Below the pieces are notes generated by a model that was not told the origin of the DNA, made no database searches, and saw only the letters and a list, made by a program, of their open reading frames with translations. This document shows positions 8,427-17,202 of a stretch of DNA of 64,000 bases, piece by piece. The stretch comes from Polaribacter batillariae. Its GTDB lineage: Bacteria > Bacteroidota > Bacteroidia > Flavobacteriales > Flavobacteriaceae. The stretch spans positions 1,674,001 to 1,738,000 of the forward strand of contig NZ_CP071795.1 of assembly GCF_017498485.1 (NCBI RefSeq), written 5' to 3'. A program made the position numbers and the translations under genes. Positions within the stretch are counted from its first letter, which is position 1. Each line of letters begins with the position of its first letter.

Positions 8427-9056
8427 TTAGTTTCCTAAAGATGTTGGTTCTGCATCCGAAATAATTTGAGGATATGCATTTTTAATATCTTCTACTTTCT
8501 TTTTTAAATCGGCGTTATCTCTATCATCTTTATAAGCCTCTTCTAACTCATCAAAAGAAACTCCATAACGCTCTTTAGACAATCTATTACGCAATTCTGA
8601 GTAGGCTCTTAAGAGTTCGTTTTGAACTTTTAAATAAACTCCATACTCTGTACCTCTATCACTAAGAACAGAAATAACTGCCTTATTAGGATGGTCTGAG
8701 GATGTTTCGCTTCTTTTTCCTCTACAATAATCACAAGGTCCTGTTCCTACCCCATCTTCTACTTTACCTACACCTCCACCATTATCTATAAATGCCTTTG
8801 CAGCATCTTTAAGATCTTTAATTTCCATTCTTTCACCTTCTACCTGAAGCTCGTTTTTAAAGTTTAAATTTACTTCAAAAATATTCTTCTCTTTAATTTT
8901 AGGTGGCACGTAATCTGCTGGTGGTTTTTCTGATAACTTTTTAGAAATACCAGAATCTACATTCATGGTTGTTGTTACTAAAAAGAAAATTAGTAGCAAG
9001 AAGGCAATATCTGCCATAGAACCTGCATTAATTTCTGGATTCTCTCTTCTTGCCAT
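8427..9056 (-). CDS. exbD: ExbD/TolR-family biopolymer transport protein with CxxC insert (first ExbD)
   Basis: 209 residues, longer than standard ExbD. The transmembrane segment has Asp16 (SMADIAFLLLIFFLVTTTM). The periplasmic part contains an insertion around residues 95-120 with CDYC (Cys108, Cys111), possibly a disulfide or metal site, and a charged helical tail. It partners ExbB and the following ExbD. The gap from the preceding gene is 4 nt. Two ExbD proteins per ExbB are common in Bacteroidota. Confidence 0.9.
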   Translation of the reverse strand: MARRENPEINAGSMADIAFLLLIFFLVTTTMNVDSGISKKLSEKPPADYVPPKIKEKNIFEVNLNFKNELQVEGERMEIKDLKDAAKAFIDNGGGVGKVEDGVGTGPCDYCRGKRSETSSDHPNKAVISVLSDRGTEYGVYLKVQNELLRAYSELRNRLSKERYGVSFDELEEAYKDDRDNADLKKKVEDIKNAYPQIISDAEPTSLGN

Positions 9057-9060
9057 AGTT

Positions 9061-9522
9061 TTATGATTTAATTAATCCTTTTAATAAGTCGTACACGAAA
9101 AATAGCGAAGCTAATCCTCCTAAAATAATACTATACCATATACCAGTTCCAACCCATTGGTTCGAGGTTGCTCCTGCTTCACCACCTTCTAAAACTAAAC
9201 CTTGAGCATCTACTACTGCGTTTGCATCTGCCATAAAGTATGCTATAATTAAAATTACACCCAATACTCCAAGACCCAATAATGTTTTTTTAAGGTTTTG
9301 CGGATTCATTATTAAACTCCACAATGATAATAAAACAGTAATAATAACTGCTGCATAAAGCAAAATGGTAGAGAAATAAATTATCGGACTTATTACTTTG
9401 TTTTGAAGAGCTGCATCTGTTTCAATTGCTTCTGTATCTTCCATAAAAATTCTTATGAAAAGAAATGCACCAATTAAAGCGATAACAGCAATTAAAATAC
9501 TTAAAATTTTATTGCTTTTCAT
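9061..9522 (-). CDS. Four-helix membrane protein of the exb operon
   Basis: 153 residues with hydrophobic segments near residues 7-25, 48-68, 78-97 and 127-148. There are no known catalytic motifs. It sits between exbB (8 nt upstream) and exbD (4 nt downstream), so it is almost certainly co-expressed. Its placement suggests a subunit or assembly factor of the ExbBD motor; that is inference from context only. Confidence 0.75.
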   Translation of the reverse strand: MKSNKILSILIAVIALIGAFLFIRIFMEDTEAIETDAALQNKVISPIIYFSTILLYAAVIITVLLSLWSLIMNPQNLKKTLLGLGVLGVILIIAYFMADANAVVDAQGLVLEGGEAGATSNQWVGTGIWYSIILGGLASLFFVYDLLKGLIKS

Positions 9523-9530
9523 CTGTTTAT

Positions 9531-10253
9531 TTATTTTTTATACTTTACTAACAAATCAATTAATTGGATAGAAGCATCTTCCATATTATTTACAATACTA
9601 TCGATTTTAGAAACGATGTAATTATAAAAAATCTGTAAAATAATGGCTACAATAAGTCCAAATACTGTTGTTAATAAGGCTACTTTAATACCTACTGCTA
9701 CAACCCCTGGAGAAATATCATTTGCTACAGCAATTGCATCAAACGCTCCAATCATACCAATTACAGTTCCCATGAACCCAAGCATTGGTGCTAAAGCAAT
9801 AAATAAAGACAACCAAGAAACGTTTTTCTCTAAAAGCCCCATTTGAACTCCTCCATAGGAAACTACTGCTTTTTCAGCTGCTTCTACGCCTTCATCTACT
9901 CGATCTAAACCTTGGTAAAAGATAGACGCAACTGGCCCTTTTGAATTTCTACAAACTTCTTTTGCAGCTTCTACACCACCAGAACTTAAGGCTTCATCTA
10001 CATTTGCTACTAATTTTTTAGTATTTGTAGTTGCCATGTTTAAATAAATAATTCTTTCAATTGCAATGGCCAAACCTAATATTAAAGCGACCAATACAAT
10101 TCCCATAAATTCTGGGCCACCTTCAATAAAACGTTGTTTTAATTCTTGGTGAAAAGTTTTTGATTCTGTTGCTGCTTCTTGCGCGAAAGTTGATTGAATA
10201 GCTCCAAAAAACATGAATCCTGTTACGGATAGAACATTTACTACTTTTTTCAT
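9531..10253 (-). CDS. exbB: MotA/TolQ/ExbB proton channel family protein
   Basis: 240 residues with an N-terminal segment resembling a signal peptide, then the three-helix ExbB core. The conserved C-terminal helices LGFMGTVIGMIGAFDAI and VAVGIKVALLTTVFGLIVAII contain the Thr residues lining the proton path. It is the first gene of a four-gene operon with a membrane protein and two exbD genes. It is expected in the inner membrane, powering TonB-dependent receptors such as the one at 35785. No tonB gene is in the window. Confidence 0.93.
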   Translation of the reverse strand: MKKVVNVLSVTGFMFFGAIQSTFAQEAATESKTFHQELKQRFIEGGPEFMGIVLVALILGLAIAIERIIYLNMATTNTKKLVANVDEALSSGGVEAAKEVCRNSKGPVASIFYQGLDRVDEGVEAAEKAVVSYGGVQMGLLEKNVSWLSLFIALAPMLGFMGTVIGMIGAFDAIAVANDISPGVVAVGIKVALLTTVFGLIVAIILQIFYNYIVSKIDSIVNNMEDASIQLIDLLVKYKK

Positions 10254-10287
10254 CTCTGTTATAATTAATTTTTAATAGTTAACGGGT

Positions 10288-10295
10288 TAAAGATA
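10288..10295 (-). promoter_or_regulatory. Candidate -7 box for the exb operon
   Basis: On the minus strand TATCTTTA lies 34 nt before the exbB ATG. Confidence 0.35.
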
Positions 10296-10482
10296 TAAAT
10301 TTTCAAATCAAATAAACAAATATAGTTGCTACTTTAACTTCTTTTTTTAAGCAGCAATCTCTAATTATCTATTTTAGAGACTGGCAAGTAACAAAAAAAA
10401 TATCGGTTTTAAAAAAAATCTAATCTATTTATTGTAAAAATACTGTTTTTTTTATTTTCAAAATATTTTTTTTTGAAAAAAA

Positions 10483-11520
10483 CTACTTGTTTGTAATTTC
10501 TCCTCGCAAAGACTTCTCGAAATAATGTTTAAATTCTTCTTGAGACAATTCTTCGTTTAACAAATACATTAGTTTTGCAATGGCAGATTCTGTAGTTATG
10601 TCTCTTCCACTAATTATTCCTATTTCTTTTAAAGAAACACTGGTATCATAATGGCCTTGAATTACACTTCCGCCAGCACATTGGGTAACATTTACTATTT
10701 TAACGCCTTTTAATATCGCGTTTTTTAATAATTTTAAAAACCAGTTTTTATTAGGGGCATTGCCAGAGCCATAGGTTTCGATAACTACTCCTTTTAAATT
10801 TTTAATATTTAAAATACTTGCTACAACTTCTTTTGTAATTCCTGGAAACAACTTTAAAATAACAACATCTGTTACTAGTTTCTTTCTAATAATTAATTTT
10901 TCTTCTTTTTTTTGGGGTTGTTGAATTAGATGCTCGTTAAAGTTTAAATGCACTCCACTTTCTGCCAAGGGCGGATAATTCATAGAGGCAAATGCCTCGA
11001 ATTGTTCTGCACTAATTTTGGTGGTTCTATTGGCTCTGTATAATTTGTACTCGAAATACAGGCAAACTTCAGAAATTATGGGGTTGTTATTTTTTCTTGT
11101 AGAGGCAATTTCTATAGAGGTAATTAAATTCTCTTTGGCATCTGTTCTTAAATCGCCAATTGGCAATTGAGAGCCTGTAAAAATAATGGGTTTTTGTAAA
11201 TTTTCTAACATAAAACTTATTGCAGACGATATATAAGACATGGTATCTGACCCTGTAAGAATTACAAAACCATCGAATTTTGTATAATTTTCTTCAATAA
11301 TTTCTACAATATTTACATAATATTGTGTGTTCATGTTTGAAGAATCGATTACTTCTTCGAAAGAAATACTTTTAATATTACAATTTAACTGCTGTAATTC
11401 TGGTATTTTTTCTACAATTTGACTAAAATCAAAGGCTTTTAAGGCGTTTGTTGTATAGTCTTTAATCATACCAATGGTTCCACCTGTATATATAATGAGT
11501 ATGTTGGGTTTGTTTGTCAT
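10483..11520 (-). CDS. ansA: Type I L-asparaginase
   Basis: Hydrolyses L-asparagine to aspartate and ammonia. The first catalytic Thr motif is YTGGTIGMIKD (Thr12 region) and the second is VILTGSDTMSYISSA (near residue 88), followed by KPIIFTGSQLP. The length of 345 aa and absence of a signal peptide fit the cytoplasmic type I enzyme. The gene stands alone, with a promoter box upstream at 11562-11569. Confidence 0.93.
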   Translation of the reverse strand: MTNKPNILIIYTGGTIGMIKDYTTNALKAFDFSQIVEKIPELQQLNCNIKSISFEEVIDSSNMNTQYYVNIVEIIEENYTKFDGFVILTGSDTMSYISSAISFMLENLQKPIIFTGSQLPIGDLRTDAKENLITSIEIASTRKNNNPIISEVCLYFEYKLYRANRTTKISAEQFEAFASMNYPPLAESGVHLNFNEHLIQQPQKKEEKLIIRKKLVTDVVILKLFPGITKEVVASILNIKNLKGVVIETYGSGNAPNKNWFLKLLKNAILKGVKIVNVTQCAGGSVIQGHYDTSVSLKEIGIISGRDITTESAIAKLMYLLNEELSQEEFKHYFEKSLRGEITNK

Positions 11521-11561
11521 TTTGTCATTGAATTGTAAATATTCTATTAATTTTTGACTGG

Positions 11562-11569
11562 TAAAGATA
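11562..11569 (-). promoter_or_regulatory. Candidate -7 box for ansA
   Basis: On the minus strand TATCTTTA is followed by CC, 41 nt before the ansA start. Confidence 0.35.
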
Positions 11570-11666
11570 AAAATCAGTAAATTTTCATCCTAAAAAATAA
11601 AATGGAATACTTTATGTTGTAAATTTATCAAACAAAAACGATATACAATTTAAAACTTTATAAATT

Positions 11667-12365
11667 ATGATGGGACTTTATATTTTAATTGGTGCAATCT
11701 CTTTGGTAAGTTGGCTGGTTAGCAATCAACTGAAAAGTAAGTTTAAAAAATATTCTAAAATTCAGTTAAGAAACGGAATGAGTGGTGCAGAAATTGCTTC
11801 AAAAATGCTCGCAGATAATGGTATTTTTGATGTAAAAGTAATTTCTACGCCTGGTAGATTAACAGATCATTACAATCCGAAAGACAAAACCGTTAATTTA
11901 AGTGAAGCTGTTTACAACCAAAGAAATGCAGTTGCAGCTGCAGTTGCAGCACACGAAGTGGGGCATGCTGTGCAACATGCCAAAGCCTACAGCTATTTAA
12001 CAATGCGTTCTCAATTGGTGCCAATTGTTAGCATTACTTCTAAATTTTCGCAGTGGTTGGTAATTGGTGGTTTAATTTTAGGCGCTGCTTCTGGTAAAGT
12101 TGGAGTAGGTTTTTACATTGCTATTGCTGGTTTGGTTTTTATGGGGCTTGCAACACTTTTTAGTTTTATAACTTTGCCTGTAGAGTATGATGCTAGTAAC
12201 AGAGCTTTGGCTTGGTTACAAAACAAAAATATGGTAACAAGAGAAGAATATGCTGGTTCTAAAGATGCGCTTAAATGGGCTGCTAGAACTTATTTAGTTG
12301 CTGCCTTGGGTTCTTTAGCAATGCTTTTGTATTGGGGGTTGCAAGTTTTAGGAAACAGAGACTAG
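11667..12365 (+). CDS. YugP-type zinc-dependent membrane metallopeptidase
   Basis: 232 residues with an N-terminal membrane anchor. The zinc motif HEVGH at residues 96-100 lies within AAVAAHEVGHAVQHA. Two or three further hydrophobic segments follow, and the protein ends with a membrane helix. This architecture and the LPVEYDASNRALAWL segment match the YugP (COG2738) neutral zinc peptidase family of unknown substrate. The gene is monocistronic and closed by a symmetrical terminator. Confidence 0.88.
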   Translation: MMGLYILIGAISLVSWLVSNQLKSKFKKYSKIQLRNGMSGAEIASKMLADNGIFDVKVISTPGRLTDHYNPKDKTVNLSEAVYNQRNAVAAAVAAHEVGHAVQHAKAYSYLTMRSQLVPIVSITSKFSQWLVIGGLILGAASGKVGVGFYIAIAGLVFMGLATLFSFITLPVEYDASNRALAWLQNKNMVTREEYAGSKDALKWAARTYLVAALGSLAMLLYWGLQVLGNRD

Positions 12366-12431
12366 CTTCGCAAATACTTTCTGTATCTTGCTAATGTTCT
12401 AAAAAACTGTGATATTTAATTGATATACTCC

Positions 12432-12465
12432 AAAACCTTCAGGTTTAAAAACCTGAAGGTTTTTT
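12432..12465. terminator. Bidirectional terminator hairpin
   Basis: AAAACCTTCAGGTTT and AAACCTGAAGGTTTT form a near-perfect palindrome flanked by A and T runs between two convergent genes. The stem core is CTTCAGG rather than CTCACAGG, so it is related in style, but not identical, to the dispersed palindromes at 33361, 43565 and 44881. Confidence 0.75.
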
Positions 12466-12591
12466 GTAATAGCGTACCTATATATTTATAGTTTAAAATT
12501 TACAATAATCGAACTAAAGAAATTTTATACACTCAAAAAAAGTAGAAATGATTTATAATGATGCAAATACTACTAAAATTAGAAAAAACTG

Positions 12592-13269
12592 CTAATTCGT
12601 GTATTCTTTCTTTAATAAAACAATATCTTTCTTTAACTTTTCCATATCTTCTTTTTCGGTACCATCGTAATAACCACGAATTCTTCTTTCTTTATCTACC
12701 AAAATAAATTGTTCTGTATGAATAAAATCGTTTTCTCCTCCATCACCTTCGTCTAAAACAGCAAAATAACTTTTTCTTGCCAATTCGTAAATGTGTTTTT
12801 TAGCACCTGTAGTTACGTTCCATTTTCCATCAATTACTCCTTTGTTTTCTGCATATTTTTTTAAAACCGAAACGCTATCCATCACAGGAGTTACAGAATG
12901 TGAGAGAAACATAATATCATCATCATTTTTATAGTACTCTTGCAACTCACTCATATTGTAAGCCATTGCAATACAAATGGTTTTACATCTTGTAAAAAAG
13001 AAATCGGCAATATAAATTTTGTTTGTGTAATTTTTGTTTGTAATGGTTTCTCCATTCTGATTTATCAACCTAAAATCTGCTATTTTATGATTTTTTTGCA
13101 CATGCAACATCGTTTCATCTACCAATTGCGGATTTACGTCTGCTGGATTGTAGATTTTTAATTTTTTATCGACTTTTAATAAATGATAAAAAACAGGAAT
13201 GGCAATCGCAGAAAAAACCACTAAGAAAATAAGTGTTGGTAATGATTTTCTAAAAAACTTAAAATCCAT
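12592..13269 (-). CDS. SCO1/SenC-family copper chaperone protein
   Basis: 225 residues: an N-terminal membrane anchor (about 11-30) and a thioredoxin-like periplasmic domain. The copper-binding CxxxC is RCKTICI (Cys95, Cys99) and the later His is in DFIHTEQF. SCO proteins deliver copper to the CuA site of cytochrome oxidase. The NGETITNKNYTNKIYIADFFF region matches the family. Two TAnnTTTG boxes precede it, at 13288-13295 and immediately before ATG at 13274-13281. Confidence 0.92.
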   Translation of the reverse strand: MDFKFFRKSLPTLIFLVVFSAIAIPVFYHLLKVDKKLKIYNPADVNPQLVDETMLHVQKNHKIADFRLINQNGETITNKNYTNKIYIADFFFTRCKTICIAMAYNMSELQEYYKNDDDIMFLSHSVTPVMDSVSVLKKYAENKGVIDGKWNVTTGAKKHIYELARKSYFAVLDEGDGGENDFIHTEQFILVDKERRIRGYYDGTEKEDMEKLKKDIVLLKKEYTN

Positions 13270-13273
13270 AAAA

Positions 13274-13281
13274 CAAAGTTA
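13274..13281 (-). promoter_or_regulatory. -7 box 4 nt before the SCO gene ATG (leaderless type)
   Basis: On the minus strand TAACTTTG is followed by four T and then ATG. A second full match, TAAATTTG, lies at 13288-13295 and is an alternative for a short leader. Confidence 0.4.
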
Positions 13282-13404
13282 TTTCTGCAAATTTACGACT
13301 TAAAAAACCGTTTAGAAAGCGGTTTTTATGCTTATCTGTCTAAAATGTTTGTTAAAATAAAAAATGAAGCAACAATAGTTCTTTTACAACTCTCTTTAAA
13401 AACG

Positions 13405-13412
13405 TACATTTG
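13405..13412 (+). promoter_or_regulatory. -7 promoter box for rseP
   Basis: TACATTTG is an exact TAnnTTTG match, 29 nt before the rseP ATG. Confidence 0.5.
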
Positions 13413-13441
13413 CACGTTTTTTAACTATGATTTAACGCTGA

Positions 13442-14788
13442 ATGGAAATATTAATAAAAGCATCTCAATTTATTTTAAGTTTATCTTTGTTGATTGTTTT
13501 GCACGAATTGGGGCATTTTATCCCTGCAAAATTGTTTAAAACGAGGGTAGAAAAGTTTTATTTATTCTTCGATTACAAATTCTCTCTTTTTAAGAAAAAA
13601 ATAGGCGAAACTGTTTATGGTATTGGTTGGATTCCTTTAGGAGGTTATGTAAAAATCTCGGGAATGATAGACGAAAGTATGGACACAGAGCAAATGGCTT
13701 TGCCTCCAAAACCTTGGGAGTTTCGTTCGAAACCAGCTTGGCAACGTTTAATTATTATGCTGGGTGGGGTTTTTGTGAATTTTGTGTTAGGAGTTTTTAT
13801 TTACATCTGTTTAATGTGGGCTTATGGAGAAAGATATTTGCCAAATGAGAATGTAAAAGATGGTATTTGGGTAGAAAATGAACTGGCAGAAAACTTAGGA
13901 TTGCAAACTGGAGATAAAATTTTAACTGTTGATGGACAAAAAGTAAAGAAATTTAATGGTTTGTCTCTAGAATTTATCAACGGTAATAAATATGAAATTG
14001 AAAGAAATGGGCAAGTTTTAGAGCAGCAAATTCCAGAAGATTTTATTTCTCAGTTAATGGATAGGGGAAAAGACGCTGGAGCTTTTTTATACCCAAGACT
14101 TCCTTTTGTTATTAGTAATGTTTCTGAAAATTCTCCTAATATAAATGCCGATTTAAAAAAGAGAGATATTGTTACTGCTATTAATGGAAAAGTTATAAAG
14201 TATTTTGATGAAGCTCAAACCGAACTAAATAAAAACAAAAATAAAGATATTACTATTACTATAAAAAGGGGAAATGAAACTAAAGAAATTCCTGTTAAAG
14301 TAACAGAAGAAGGTAAGCTAGGTGTTGCTTTAGGACAATTACCTTACACAGATTTAGAAAAATTAGGTTATTACGAATTAGCAGATATAGAGTACTCTTT
14401 TACAGAAGCGATTCCTGCTGGTTTAAAGAAATCTTGGAAAACGCTTACAGATTATATGAAGCAATTGAAAAAGATTTTTAATCCAAGTACAGGTGCTTAC
14501 AAAGGTTTGGGTGGTTTTATTTCTATTGGAAGTATTTTTCCTGCAGAATGGAGTGCACAATCTTTCTGGGAAATTACCGCATTTTTATCAATTATGTTAG
14601 GGTTTATGAACCTTTTACCAATACCGGCTTTAGATGGAGGGCATGTAGTTTTTACCCTTTGGGAAATGATTACTGGAAAAAAACCTGGAGATAAATTTTT
14701 AGAATATGCGCAAGTAGTTGGCTTTGTCTTGTTAATAGCGTTGTTGCTTTTTGCAAATGGAAACGATATTTTTAGACTCTTTAAGTAA
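13442..14788 (+). CDS. rseP: RIP metalloprotease (site-2 protease)
   Basis: Intramembrane zinc protease of the RseP/S2P type. The HELGH motif (residues 21-25) sits in the first membrane helix, and the third zinc ligand is in MNLLPIPALDGGH near residue 393. In between are one or two PDZ domains (about residues 130-290, SNVSENSPNINADLKKRDIVTAINGK). The length of 448 aa is normal. The substrate is probably an anti-sigma factor or signal-peptide remnant; none is encoded nearby. A promoter box precedes it and a hairpin terminator follows. Confidence 0.95.
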   Translation: MEILIKASQFILSLSLLIVLHELGHFIPAKLFKTRVEKFYLFFDYKFSLFKKKIGETVYGIGWIPLGGYVKISGMIDESMDTEQMALPPKPWEFRSKPAWQRLIIMLGGVFVNFVLGVFIYICLMWAYGERYLPNENVKDGIWVENELAENLGLQTGDKILTVDGQKVKKFNGLSLEFINGNKYEIERNGQVLEQQIPEDFISQLMDRGKDAGAFLYPRLPFVISNVSENSPNINADLKKRDIVTAINGKVIKYFDEAQTELNKNKNKDITITIKRGNETKEIPVKVTEEGKLGVALGQLPYTDLEKLGYYELADIEYSFTEAIPAGLKKSWKTLTDYMKQLKKIFNPSTGAYKGLGGFISIGSIFPAEWSAQSFWEITAFLSIMLGFMNLLPIPALDGGHVVFTLWEMITGKKPGDKFLEYAQVVGFVLLIALLLFANGNDIFRLFK

Positions 14789-14800
14789 TTTTAAAAGACT

Positions 14801-14837
14801 AAAAAAGCCTTACAAGAAAATTGTGAGGCTTTTTTTT
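14801..14837. terminator. Bidirectional terminator after rseP
   Basis: AAAAAAGCCTTACAA pairs with TTGTGAGGCTTTTTT around a short A-rich loop. It lies between the convergent rseP and zinc-ribbon genes. Confidence 0.85.
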
Positions 14838-14840
14838 AGG

Positions 14841-14996
14841 TTAAATTTTAAATGAGCGATTAATAAAAGAAATCCAAGTATATTCTATATTACATGTATC
14901 ACAAGCGTAGCTTTTAGTTCCTGGAATTAATCTTACAATTCCTTTTCTTCTCATTCTGTGCCTAGACACAGATTTACATCTTGGACAGGCTTTCAT
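14841..14996 (-). CDS. Small zinc-ribbon protein
   Basis: 51 residues from ATG at 14996 (MKACPRCKSVSRHRMRRKGI). Two CxxC knuckles (CPRC, CDTC) are about 25 residues apart around a basic segment, the pattern of a single zinc ribbon. The longer frame upstream has no motif support and includes non-coding spacer. DNA/RNA binding is plausible but unproven. It lies 61 nt downstream of the cupin gene on the same strand. Confidence 0.7.
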   Translation of the reverse strand: MKACPRCKSVSRHRMRRKGIVRLIPGTKSYACDTCNIEYTWISFINRSFKI

Positions 14997-15057
14997 AATA
15001 AATAGTATTTGTTTAGACAGAACAAAATACAAAAAATATATTAATACCGTTTTTTGT

Positions 15058-15924
15058 TTATAAGTTATTATACCTATTTGTGTTAATAACGGCTTGTTCG
15101 TTTTTCCAATCAATCCATTTTTGCCCTTTAATTTTACGCATAATATTGTCGATTGTTCGCATTACAAAAACATTGTAAATTGCTTTCGATAGGTTTTTAG
15201 GTTTTCTTGCAATGGCTCTTAAACTCATAGAAAACCCAGGTGTAATATATCTCATATAATGCCAATAGCCTTCTGGCATATATAAAATTTGCCCATGTTC
15301 TAGGTTTGTTTTATAGCCTTTTGCTTTTTTTAAAGCTGGCCATTTATTAAAATTTGGATTCGAAAAATCGATATCTTCTCTTGTGATTAAAGAATGTGGA
15401 ATTTTATATAAATAATCATTCTGATCTTGGTCAAACAAAATAATTTCTTTTTTTCCTTCGAAATGAAAATGAAAAATATTTGCTAAATCAATATCGTAAT
15501 GCATAAACGTGTAAGAATCTGTTCCTCCAAAAAATAACATAGGCAAACCTTTCATTAAACGCAAACCAAAATCTGGGTATTTAAAATCTTTTTGCAGGGA
15601 AGGAACTTCCTTTAAAATATTCCAAAGAAATATTCTAAATTTTGTAGGCTTACTTTTTAGCAAATCTACATATTCGCTCATTTTCATTTTTGCATGTGGT
15701 TCGTTAAAACCATCTTTAAAATCTACTGGTCTATCATCATACAAAGGTACAACCTTATCACCAGCAACTTCTTTCATGTAGTCTAAACTCCATTTTTTAT
15801 ATGCTGGCCAATCTTCTATAAATTGCTCTATAACTACAGGTTTCTGTGGCTTAAAATAATTTTTAATAAAATCTTCCTTCGTAATTGTTTTTACTCGATC
15901 TATTTGAGATAAGTTTAAACTCAT
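15058..15924 (-). CDS. Cupin-like (JmjC-type) oxygenase domain protein
   Basis: 288 residues with the JmjC/cupin_8 fold: MHYDIDLANIFHFHFEGKKEIILF supplies the HxD iron ligands and GQILYMPEGYWHYM the distal His. The N-terminal KPVVIEQFIEDWPAYKKWS is the typical opening of this family. Members are 2-oxoglutarate/Fe(II) hydroxylases acting on proteins; the substrate here is unknown. A TAACTTTG box lies 20 nt before the ATG. Confidence 0.85.
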   Translation of the reverse strand: MSLNLSQIDRVKTITKEDFIKNYFKPQKPVVIEQFIEDWPAYKKWSLDYMKEVAGDKVVPLYDDRPVDFKDGFNEPHAKMKMSEYVDLLKSKPTKFRIFLWNILKEVPSLQKDFKYPDFGLRLMKGLPMLFFGGTDSYTFMHYDIDLANIFHFHFEGKKEIILFDQDQNDYLYKIPHSLITREDIDFSNPNFNKWPALKKAKGYKTNLEHGQILYMPEGYWHYMRYITPGFSMSLRAIARKPKNLSKAIYNVFVMRTIDNIMRKIKGQKWIDWKNEQAVINTNRYNNL

Positions 15925-15944
15925 AACTTTCTTTTTTGAAAACG

Positions 15945-15952
15945 CAAAGTTA
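15945..15952 (-). promoter_or_regulatory. -7 promoter box for the cupin gene
   Basis: On the minus strand TAACTTTG is followed by C, a full TAnnTTTG match, 20 nt before the start. Confidence 0.5.
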
Positions 15953-15984
15953 AGAAATTGTTAGGAAAATATTTGTAAAACACA

Positions 15985-16018
15985 AAAAACCATTATCTCT
16001 TACAGATAATGGTTAAAA
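15985..16018 (-). terminator. Terminator of bioB
   Basis: The stem CCATTATC/GATAATGG around a seven-base loop is followed on the minus strand by a run of T. It lies 20 nt after the bioB stop. Confidence 0.8.
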
Positions 16019-16035
16019 ATTAAAAGATGATTAGA

Positions 16036-17133
16036 CTATGCTTTTACTGCTTTTCCTTTTTGTTTTGCAGCTTCATTTCTATCGATTTTATGTTCTGGTC
16101 TGGTCCATTTTGGTTTTTCACCTAATGCTTTAAATTTAGAATCTTTTGCTGCTACAGATTGTGGTTGCACTTTTTTAGTGAATGGTTTTTGCGGATTTAA
16201 CCCTAATAATTTAAACATTTTCATGTCTTCATTTACATCTGGGTTTGGAGTTGTTAACAATTTATCTCCTGCAAAAATTGAATTTGCTCCTGCAAAAAAG
16301 CACATGGCTTGCCCTTCTCTACTCATTTGTGTTCTTCCTGCAGACAAACGAACTTGTGTTTCTGGCAATACAATTCTTGTGGTTGCGACCATACGAATCA
16401 TGTCCCAAATTTCAACAGGTTTTTCGTCTTCTAAAGGGGTTCCTTCAACAGCTACTAAAGCATTTATTGGGGTAGATTCTGGTTGCGGATTTAAGGTAGA
16501 TAAAGCCACCAACATTCCTGCTCTGTCTTCTACAGATTCTCCCATTCCAATAATACCTCCAGAACAAACGGTTACATTTGTTTTACGAACATTATCGATC
16601 GTATCTAAACGATCTTGGTAGCCTCTTGTAGAAATTACTTCTTTGTAGTATTCTTCAGAAGAGTCTAAATTATGGTTATACGCATATAACCCAGCTTCTG
16701 CTAAACGTTGTGCTTGGTTTTCGGTAACCATACCTAGCGTACAACAAACTTCCATATCGAGTTTGTTAATGGTTCTAACCATTTCTAAAACTTGGTCGAA
16801 CTCTGGGCCATCTTTTACGTTTCGCCACGCGGCTCCCATACAAACACGAGAACTTCCAGCTTGTTTTGCACGCAAAGCTTGTGCTTTTACTTGGTTTATA
16901 CTCATTAAATCGTTACCCTCTATATTGGTATGATACCTTGCTGCTTGCGGGCAATAACCACAGTCTTCTGAACAGCCACCTGTTTTTATAGACAATAAAG
17001 TAGAAACCTGAACCACGTTTGGGTCGTGTTGTTTTCTATGAATTGTTGCAGCTTCGTACAACAACTCCATCATTGGTTTGTTGTAAATTTCTAATATTTC
17101 TTCTTTGGTCCAATTGTGTCTAACTTCACTCAT
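16036..17133 (-). CDS. bioB: Biotin synthase
   Basis: Radical SAM enzyme inserting sulfur into dethiobiotin. The CxxxCxxC cluster motif is CSEDCGYC (Cys54, Cys58, Cys61), followed by YNHNLDSSEEYY and GIIGMGESVEDR typical of BioB. The C-terminal extension (about 335-365) is lysine/alanine rich. The length of 365 aa is normal. It is separated from bioFDA by the flotillin and ketosynthase genes, so it is a split biotin locus. Confidence 0.97.
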   Translation of the reverse strand: MSEVRHNWTKEEILEIYNKPMMELLYEAATIHRKQHDPNVVQVSTLLSIKTGGCSEDCGYCPQAARYHTNIEGNDLMSINQVKAQALRAKQAGSSRVCMGAAWRNVKDGPEFDQVLEMVRTINKLDMEVCCTLGMVTENQAQRLAEAGLYAYNHNLDSSEEYYKEVISTRGYQDRLDTIDNVRKTNVTVCSGGIIGMGESVEDRAGMLVALSTLNPQPESTPINALVAVEGTPLEDEKPVEIWDMIRMVATTRIVLPETQVRLSAGRTQMSREGQAMCFFAGANSIFAGDKLLTTPNPDVNEDMKMFKLLGLNPQKPFTKKVQPQSVAAKDSKFKALGEKPKWTRPEHKIDRNEAAKQKGKAVKA

Positions 17134-17165
17134 AAATGCGATTCATTTGATACATCAAAAATAAA

Positions 17166-17190
17166 AAATTCCGCTGTAAAAGCGGAATTT
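17166..17190 (-). terminator. Terminator of the flotillin operon
   Basis: AAATTCCGCT/AGCGGAATTT forms a 10-bp perfect stem with a GTAAA loop, followed on the minus strand by TTTTTAT. It lies just after the flotillin stop. Confidence 0.8.
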
Positions 17191-17202
17191 ATTATGGGTT
17201 AT

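Noticed and set aside
10455..10480. Hairpin after ansA as a terminator
   Set aside because: AT-only stem, and the minus-strand tail is A rather than T.
14997..15113. Longer zinc-ribbon protein of 90 residues
   Set aside because: The extra N-terminus overlaps the end of the cupin gene and has no motif; the ATG at 14996 begins directly at the zinc motif.
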